Of a stretch of DNA of 64,000 nucleotides, positions 56,775 to 64,000 are shown one piece after another. The DNA is from Cryptomeria japonica (Eukaryota > Streptophyta > Pinopsida > Cupressales > Cupressaceae): NCBI RefSeq assembly GCF_030272615.1, contig NC_081405.1:574907752-574971751 (forward strand), given 5' to 3'. The number at the start of each line of letters is the position of its first letter. Positions within the stretch are counted from its first letter, which is position 1. Under the pieces are notes generated by a model that worked only from the letters and a program-made list of their open reading frames with translations, was not told the DNA's origin and ran no database searches. A program made the translations under genes and the position numbers.

Positions 56775-57902
56775 TTAAGTGTAGTACTTCTTCAGATGGA
56801 TGTTGTTAGTTGGTTCGGTGAGCACATCTCCTTCTGAAGTTGTTAGCTGATAGGCACCTGATCCATAGACTGATATGATGACATAGGGACCCAACCAGTT
56901 AGGTTCAAACTTCCCTTTCTTTTCTCGATCTTGCTGATTTCTTGGATTTTCTTTGAGGACTAGTTCACCAACTTTGAAGTTGTGAGGGATGACCTTGTGA
57001 TTGTAACTCCTGCACATGCATTGTTGATATGCTTTGAGATGAGTGTAAGCATGCTGATGTCATTCATCTAATAGTTCAAGTTCTTGCAGTCGGTTAACTC
57101 GATACTCTTCATCTGGGATTAAATCTTTCAAAGAGACTCTGAGAGATGGGATTTCTACTTCCAGGGGTAAAATGGCCTCTGATCCATATACCAATGAGTA
57201 TGGTGTTGCTCCTGTAGGTGTGCGGATGCTGGTTCTGTATACCCAAAGTGCTGGATTGAGTTGGATGTGCCAATCTTTGCCTGCATCATTCACTATTTTC
57301 TTTAGGATTTTTAGTATTGTCTTGTTAGATGCTTTTGCTTGACCATTTCCTTGTGGGTAGTATGGTGTAGAGAACCGATGTTGGATTTTGAATTTTTCAC
57401 ATAGTTCTTGTACATCTTGGTTTTTGAAAGGTCGTCCGTTATCTATGATGATTGAACTTGGAATACCATATCTGCAAATCTAATAATTTAGGATAAAAGA
57501 GGCAATTTGTTTCCCAGTCACTGTGGTCATGGGAACTGCTTCTATCCATTTGGTAAAGTATTCTGTTGCAGTTATAATGAGCTTGTGTCCATTTGAAGAT
57601 GAAGGATGAATTTTGCCAATTAAGTCCAGTCCCCACTGACAAAAGGGCTAGGATGTTGTAAATGGCTGTAGTTCCTGTGCAGGTGCATGTATCAGATTAC
57701 CATGCATCTGGCATTTAGGACATTTCTTGGCGAAGTGATATGAGTCTTTCTCCATTATAGGCCAGTAATATCCCATTCTTAGAAGTATTTTAGCAAGAGT
57801 AGTACCACTTGAATGTGTGCCACAAATACCTTTGTGAAGCTTGTGTAAAATGGAATCAGAATCATTACGATCAAGGCAACGAAGAAGAGTACCATCTAGA
57901 CC
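56775..57902 (-). pseudogene. Integrase of element 2
   Basis: N-terminal zinc region: LHKGICGTHSSG and KKCPKCQMHG. The catalytic core has the first Asp in WGLDLIGKIHP, the second in IIIDNGRPF, but the Glu is Lys (GNGQAKASNK; GAA to AAA). The region WHIQLNPALWVYRTSIRTPT, lost in element 1, is present. The C-terminus has FKVGELVLKEN, KFEPNWLGPYVI and ends HLKKYYT at 56775. There is a stop after FILNY and one after LELLDE. No chromodomain. Confidence 0.87.
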
Positions 57903-58697
57903 TCAATGATACAAAGTATTAGCAATAAAGGTATAACAGGTAGCTTGCTGGATAAAGTTACATTTTTGGTTATGGGATTGGTCAATTGGTAAGATATTGT
58001 TCTTGAGGTAGTCATATATTGGTCCATATAACGGAGAATCTGAACCAGTCAAGGCGTAGATAACATGGGATTTAGAATGGTCATAGGTGGGGGAGAACAA
58101 TTGCTCTACCAGGAACTCATAACGATGCTGTTGCTCTAGAATTTGTAGTAATGAAGTGATAGTAGCCATTGCATCAGCTGCTTTGTTGTTCAACCTTGGT
58201 ATTTGCTTCAAGGTGATGTGCACAAAATACTATTTGAAGTCATCCACCATTCGCTTGTTAGGTAGTAGCTTGTCATCCTTTGTCTAATAGTCGTTGTTGA
58301 TTTGATTGACGACTAGTTGTGAGTCTCCATAGACCTTTAACTCTATGATTTTCCATTCTACAACCATTTTGATGCCTATAACCAATGCCTCATATTCAGC
58401 CACATTATTTGTGCATGGGAACATAAGCCTATATGATCTTGGTATAGTGTGTCCTTCAGGAGTGATAAATAGAATGCCAGCACCTGAACCATGTTGTGTG
58501 TAGGATCCATCAAAGTATAGGGTCCATTGTTTGGTAGAAAGAGAAAGAACGTCCCTATCTGGAAATTCAATCTCCATGGTTTGTTTTCCTGGTAGCGGTG
58601 CTTCAGCCAACTGATTTGCAATTGCTTGTCCTTTGATGGCTTGTCTTTCTATGTATTGAATGTCGAATTCACTAAGAATCATGACCCATTTAGCCAA
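57903..58697 (-). pseudogene. Archaeal-type RNase H and linker of element 2
   Basis: The frame from 58697 has WTLYFDGSYTQHGSGAGI, PCTNNVAEYEALVIGI and YGDSQLVVNQINNDY, then NNKAADAMATITSL. The Asp-Glu-Asp-Asp series is complete. Stops occur near 58286 and 58230. The linker ends at LYH with a stop at 57903, before the integrase. This domain supports the Tat assignment. Confidence 0.85.
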
Positions 58698-60191
58698 TCA
58701 GCCTGTAAGAGCTACCTTGCTGAGTAGATATTTGAGAAGATCATTTTTTGCTACTAGCTTAATGGTGTGTGCTAGCATATAATGTCGAAACTTCTGAGAT
58801 GCGAAGAGCACTGTTAGGCAAGCCTTTTCAATGAAGGTATAGTTGAGTTCATAGCCATTCAATGTCCTACTGATATAATATATGGCTCATTCCTTTCCTT
58901 GTTGATCTTCTTGTGCCAATAGTGCCCCCAGCGATATATCTGTTGTTGAGATATATAGGATAAGAGGCTTTCCTACGACTGGTGGTACTAGAATTGGTGG
59001 ATTCATCAGGTACTATTTGATTTGGTAAAACGATTCTGTGCACTTGCTCTCCCATCTGAATGGTACATTTTTGTGTAGTAAATGGTTAAATGGTAGACTT
59101 GTATCTGCTAGCTGAGCGATGAATCGCCTGATTGATTGAAGTCATCCTTGTAGAGATCTAAGTTGACTGATATTCTTTGGTGGTTGCATTTCCATAATGG
59201 CTTCTACCTTTGCTGGATCTACTTCGATACCTTTAGCTGAGACTATGTAGCCTACTAACTTGCCTGATGTAACCCCAAAGACACACTTCTTAGGGTTGAG
59301 CCTGACTTGGAATTTCTCCAATCGATCAAAGACATTTGTTAAGATGCTTAGATGTTCTGCTTTGGTGAATGACTTAGCTAGTAAATCATCCACGTAATCT
59401 TCCATAAATGTGTGCATCATATCATGAAAGATTGTTGTCATTTCTCTTTGATAAGTGGCCCCTGCATTCTTTAAGCCAAAAGGCATAACATTCCAACAGT
59501 ACGTTCCCCAAGGATAGGTGAAAGCGGTTTTATCTTGATATTTTGGGGCTATTTTGATTTGATTATAGCTTGAGAAACTATCCATTAGTGAGAGCATTGC
59601 ATGGCCTACTGTGAGATCTACAATTATGTCAATACTGGGTAGAGGAAAGTTGTCTTTTGGACAAGCTCTGTTGACGTCTCTGAAGTCAGTGCATATTATG
59701 ATACTACCATCTGGTTTTGATACTGGAACGATTTTGGAAATCCATTCTGCATAGTCAATGGGTCAGATGAATCTGACATCTAATAGTTTCTTTAGTTCAT
59801 TTTTGACCATGAGTGCCACCTGTGGATTCATCTTTCGTAGCTTTTGCTTGATTGGATTAACTCCTGGAGAGATGGACAAGTGATGCATGATTAAGTGTGG
59901 ATCCCCTTTGGGTATATCGGCATATGACCAAGCAAAGTTAATTTGCCGTTCTTTAAAGAAAATGATGAATGTTGATCTTTCTTCCTCTGTCAGAGATTCT
60001 GCAAGGTGTATGTTTCTGACTGCTTCTATGTTACCAATGTTGATTGATTGAGTGGGCTCAATCAATATGGGTGATCGCTCATGGAAGTGCTCAGCAAGAG
60101 TGTCAAGTCTCCCATCGTTAGGTGCTTTAAAAAGGTTTTCACCCTTAGATGCATCCTTTATTTTTACTTTTTGGTGATCTAGAGCTGCCAT
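58698..60191 (-). pseudogene. Reverse transcriptase and RNase H of element 2
   Basis: RT blocks: KQLK-type KQKLRKMNPQVALMVKNE, ICTDFRDVNRACPKDNFPLP, LMDSFSSYNQIKIA, WNVMPFGLKNAGATYQREMT, and the intact catalytic DYVDDLLAKS at about 59400. RNase H follows, with YISTTDISLGALLAQE and EKACLTVLFASQKFRHYM. Stops lie at about 59763 (after LLDVRFI), 59142 (after LRSLQG) and a few later. The phase is unchanged throughout, so few point changes separate it from an open frame. Confidence 0.88.
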
Positions 60192-62238
60192 TGACTGGTT
60201 TTCAGCATCAGATCTTTCATTTGGTTTATATTTGTGACTGAGAGACTTGGCACTCCTTGATTGCCAAACATCGTTACTTTGTTCACTGGTAGAGCTTGTT
60301 TCCGGATTTACGGTACATAGGTAATGGATAATAGATTTATCATCTAGGAAAATTGGTATATCATGGACTTCAGGTTCATCCTAGTCAATGAGGTCTGGAA
60401 AGACAAGTGGTAAGGAATCATTTGGTGGATTAAGGTCTGCTAGTATAAGTTTCAAGATAGAGGTTTCATCATGATTGTTCTTGGTTGCAAAGGAGTCCAG
60501 AATTTTGTCGAGGTCTGCGATGGTATTATCTTCCATATAGACTCATTCATAATGTTTCTGTTTTCTTTCCTTGGCGTCATAGATATTCTGCGGTCCAAAT
60601 TCAAGAGGTCTATCTTCTGCGTTATGTTCTTCATGAGAAAGGGATATGGAATTAGTATCATTAGGGATATCTGTAGTAGCATTCGAACAGGTACCCCATT
60701 CATATTCATTGGAATCAGTCTCAGAGGCATCATCCCAGATTCTATCAATGTTGTAAACTGGTATGTTGTATGGTGAAAACAAATCTTTGATGATGGATAC
60801 CATTTTGATAGTTTTTGTTGATTCGGTGTTAGATCTTGCTTCTACTTTCTGTATTTGTTCATAGACTGTGCCTCCTCTGGGAGAAATAATGGTATCCAGA
60901 GATGATTTTATTGGTTCTTGAAATAGTGGATTCTGAATATGAGCTACTGATGCCGATATGGCCCTTTTGTGGCTTAGAAGTTTTTCCTGATGTAACTTCT
61001 GGTCTTGACGTTCCCATGCCTTGCGGGTTGTTTCTACTGATTCAAAGAGTGCTTCCTGCCAGGATTCTTCTTTGTACTTCTTCTTTACTTTCCATTGAGG
61101 TTTTGCTGTTATGCGGGGCGACTTTCTTAATAGGAAAGTGAGCTCACAACCCAATCTTGTTTTGTCCCTACTGGGCTATGAAGGAAGATCTATGGGTTTA
61201 GTGACTCCTTTGCATTTCCCAATAGGTCCTTTATCGTCATATCCCATTTGCTACATGATTAAGTATCCTTTGCCATATAGGTGTGTTGGTAGAACAATGT
61301 CTAGATCAGCTGCTCTATTATCTTCTTCCTCATCTTTGTATAACCAGCTAAGAATATCCTTGTCTTCTGATTCATGTGCTAGAGTGTCCAATTGGATGAA
61401 GGTACCATCAAATTTGGTGATGGGTTGAGTGACAAGATGCATTGATGTAGTAGGCAATCCATGAGATCTAGGTGATGTTGGCAATTTGGCCAAACATAAG
61501 GGCTCCAAAGAGTATTCTCCCATGCCTTGGTCTTTGATTTGCATTTTCTGCTTGAAATCGCCAAATAAGGAGTTGGGCTTTGCTGTGTGTAGATCTAATT
61601 TTGAAGATCACTACTTTTCTCTATTATGAGGAACCAAACTGTCTTGGGCTGCCCCCCATTGTGTTACAATGTTGAAATGGATTGTGATCAATAGATATGG
61701 AGATCTCGTGTCCATCATAAGGAAATTTGACACACTGGTGATACGTAGAAGGTACTGCTTGCATTTCATGTATCCAAGGTTGCCCTAAAAAAATATTGTA
61801 GGTGAGATCTATGTCTAAGACCTGACACATAGTATCCTTTTGCATTGGTCCCACTTGAATAGGTAACATCACAGTTCCTTTAGAGGACCTTTCCTCATCA
61901 TCATATGCCTTTATGGTAATCTTCTTACAGGGATCAATAGACTCTTCTGAGAAGCCTAATGCGCGGATAAGCTTTAAAGTACATATATTAAGTCTGGCTC
62001 CTCCATCTATTAAGACTCTTTTTACTCGGTGTTTGTAAACAATGACTTTGATATGGAGAGGAGTGTTATGCAGATGACTCAAGGAAGAATTGTCATGCTC
62101 TGAGAAGGTGAGGTTATGATGTCCGGTCATATGGGTGACCATAGCTTGAAATCTGTCCGTATCCAGATTTTGAGGTACATTGGTTTCCAATAGCGCTTGT
62201 TCCAATATGTCTTTGTGCTTCAGTGATAGTTTCAGCAA
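60192..62238 (-). pseudogene. Protease, G-patch-like segment and acidic linker of element 2
   Basis: The protease frame (62238-61624) has the active site RVLIDGGARLNICTL with its Asp, then KAYDDEERSSKGTVMLPI and NIFLGQPWIHEM. A phase change occurs near 61600. Further on, at about 61290-61200, YGKGYLIM, a stop (CAG to TAG) and QMGYDDKGPIGKCKGVTKPI form the same glycine-spaced G-patch-like block as in element 1. A charged linker (EEHNAEDRPLEFG and similar) leads to the RT. Confidence 0.78.
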
Positions 62239-62346
62239 TTCTAGTATAGATATCTGAGCTGGAGTTTTGCGTAGTTGGTTAACCTAGTCATATGGGATTT
62301 TTGGTGTAGTAGTTGTAGGTAGCGTATGTCCTTTTAAGACATATTT

Positions 62347-64000
62347 CTAAGTTCGGGTTGTTACATTGACAGATTCATGATCACACTGATCTTGGATGGT
62401 GATGACATTTACTTGATGATCTTTAGCTGATATGTGATTTATGGTGTTGTTGTAGATATGGTTGATACGAGCTCCGCGTGTATCATCTGAGGTTGAAGCT
62501 CCATCTTTGTTGTAATTTGGGAGAGGATTTTTAAAGGCTTCGTGATCACCATATGTTTTGAGACCATCTACTATTATGTCACCTCGATCAATCATGTCTT
62601 GCACCATGTGTTTCAATCTCATGCAATCGTTTGTCCAATGACCCTTGTTACGATGGAAATCACAATAGTGTGAATCATTCCACCAAGGTGGTTTGATTTG
62701 GGGTTCATAGTTGCTAATTGTAGGCAAGGAGAGAATTTTGTTTGCCAGAAGTTCTCTGAATGCTGATTCTAGCGATTGCCGTAGTGGTGTGAAGATATGC
62801 TTTTGGAAATTGTTCGTGCTGTTGCGTGAACTATTGTTAGGTCCTAGATTCATGTTTTTGCTTGGAGTATCATTGGTGTTGTTCGTGTTGAGTTGTCCTT
62901 GATCGGTATTTGGTGCATATGTGTTAGCATTTGGATTAGCATTTTTAGGATTTTTCGTATTTTGAGGATTTCCGGATAATGCAAGCACTGGTTGCTTAGA
63001 TTTGGGATCATGTGATTCATTGTTGCCTTCGTTTTTGTTTCGAGTCCAAAATCAAGGTTTGTCTAGGTTGCTGTTGTTTTGGTTATTGTAGTTTTATGAG
63101 TTTGTTCCTTCCTTGTAGAATTTGAGTGTTCCCTTTTTGACACATGCTTCCTCTACTTGGATGCCATTTTCAATCAATTTAGCGAAAGACGGTATGCATT
63201 GAAGTTTTAGCATGTAACTCATTTCACCATTCAAATTGTCATTGAAGATTTCCATTTTCTCCTTTTCAGGAATATCTCAAGGATATCTAGATACCATATA
63301 CCGCCAACGTTGAAGGAATATCATGAATGTTTCGTTGTTCTTTTGTTTGGTGTTGCAAACATCTAGCATGGTTATGGCATTTTGGATGTTATAGGAGTAC
63401 TTGGTTATGAATCTGTTAACCAATTCATCAAATGATCTGACAGGTGGTGTAATTTTGGATAACCATTCCATTGTTTGCCCTCCCAGGCTTCTTGGGAATA
63501 ACCTCATCAGATAGGTGTCATCATGAGCAAATTCAAGACTCATTGTGCAAAATTCTCGAACACGATCTTAGGGATCACTTTTCCCATCATATTTATCAAA
63601 TTTGGAAACGTCTGAGTTTGGAGGAAAAGGCACCATGTTTAATCTTTTGTCAAATGGATAAGGACAGATTTCGTTTAAAGAGTACCGCATTGTTGTCCCT
63701 TGTTGCATGTCATGTATTTGTCTTTGTAACATTTGCATTTGTTGAGTAAGAGCAACCAAAGGTGAATTATTTTGCCAAGGAAGAAACTCTTTCCTTGTAT
63801 TAGTTCTCAACTGAAAAGGTGTGTTAAATGGTATATTTTGCTCTAGAGTTTCTACCTCAGGTATACGCATTTCTGGTATACATTGTTCTGGAATGTGTTG
63901 CTCAGGTATGTGTTGTTCAAGGTTACAAGTTTCCTCTTCTCTTTGTTGTTCCTGATATGCATATTGTTAAGATCTAGTTCTAAAGATGTTTGTGTCTAAA
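62347..64000 (-). pseudogene. Gag of element 2, N-terminus outside the window
   Basis: The frame enters from the right edge with imperfect repeats of EQHIPEQ type (63830-63930). The Retrotrans_gag core has CPYPFDKRLNMVPFPPN, KFDKYDGKSDP, LMRLFPRSLGGQTMEWL and CNTKQKNNETFMIFLQRWR. An Asn-rich linker and the zinc-knuckle-like CDFHRNKGHWTNDC (about 62660) follow. Stops lie near 63568, 63277, 63115 and the end at 62347. Phase is constant, and it continues into the protease frame, as in element 1. Confidence 0.87.

Larger units (their letters stand above)
50481..64000 (-). mobile_element. Element 2: Ty3/Gypsy Tat-lineage element with antisense PMD gene, right end outside window
   Basis: Minus-strand element with, from right to left, gag (to 62347), protease, G-patch-like segment, RT, RNase H, archaeal RNase H, integrase (to 56775), A-rich block, an antisense two-exon PMD gene, a polypurine tract and the 3' LTR (51924-50481). 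The domain order and many protein blocks match element 1, but the two are clearly diverged and their LTRs differ. Pol is less damaged than in element 1: one frameshift (near 61600) plus stops. It lies inside the gag of element 3. Confidence 0.9.

Overview
This is nuclear DNA from a seed plant with a large, repeat-filled genome. The features that point there are nested LTR retrotransposons of the plant Ty3/Gypsy Tat type and the Ty1/Copia Maximus/SIRE type, plant L1-type LINEs, plant-style RING-H2 and plant mobile domain (PMD) proteins, CCCTAA-rich degenerate repeats and long AT-rich spacers. A gymnosperm is my best guess from the element sizes and style, but nothing in the window proves it. 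I found no rRNA, tRNA, CRISPR array or bacterial-type operon.

Layout. 1-2129: 5' end of a minus-strand LTR element (leader, primer-binding site, 1.7 kb LTR with a GC-rich motif array). About 2660-8639: a nearly full-length but dead L1-type LINE. 8640-14620: AT-rich spacer with local duplications, a truncated LINE carrying an RNase H domain, and a tandem repeat. 14751-15415: the only candidate host gene, a small RING-H2 protein, with a truncated copy at 16221-16321. 16322-32348: a complete 16 kb Tat element (element 1) with both LTRs and a perfect 5-bp target duplication. 32990-41330: a CCCTAA-rich degenerate array interrupted by a second LINE (33826-39890) with its own target duplication. 41568-41775: a CA/TA microsatellite. 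42637-43692: a probable solo LTR. 44089-50480: a minus-strand Copia element (element 3) that has gag and a long extra reading frame but no visible pol. 50481-64000: a second minus-strand Tat element (element 2) inserted in element 3's gag and running off the right end.

The main discovery candidate is shared by the two Tat elements. Each carries, antisense to gag-pol and just inside the 3' LTR, a complete gene unit: a TATA box, a tiny first exon (22 or 25 codons) ending at a GTAAGT donor in phase 0, a 0.8-1.0 kb intron, and a long second exon encoding a plant mobile domain followed by an acidic/basic low-complexity region and a tail. The two first exons encode related peptides and the exon 2 starts align from their first codon, so the gene structure is conserved although the elements have diverged. 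Each intron holds an array of an element-specific short motif (GCGTCTGTG in element 1, TAGCGCAT in element 2) followed by longer tandem repeats. In element 1 the same motif, in the sense orientation of the gag-pol RNA, fills the gag leader. An antisense intron is not removed from genomic RNA, which explains how it survives retrotransposition.

All the elements are decayed. In-frame stops are frequent, and element 1 has lost its protease Asp, its RT YVDD box and an integrase Asp; element 2 has lost its integrase Glu. The PMD genes are annotated as pseudogenes for the same reason, but their ancestral structure is still legible.
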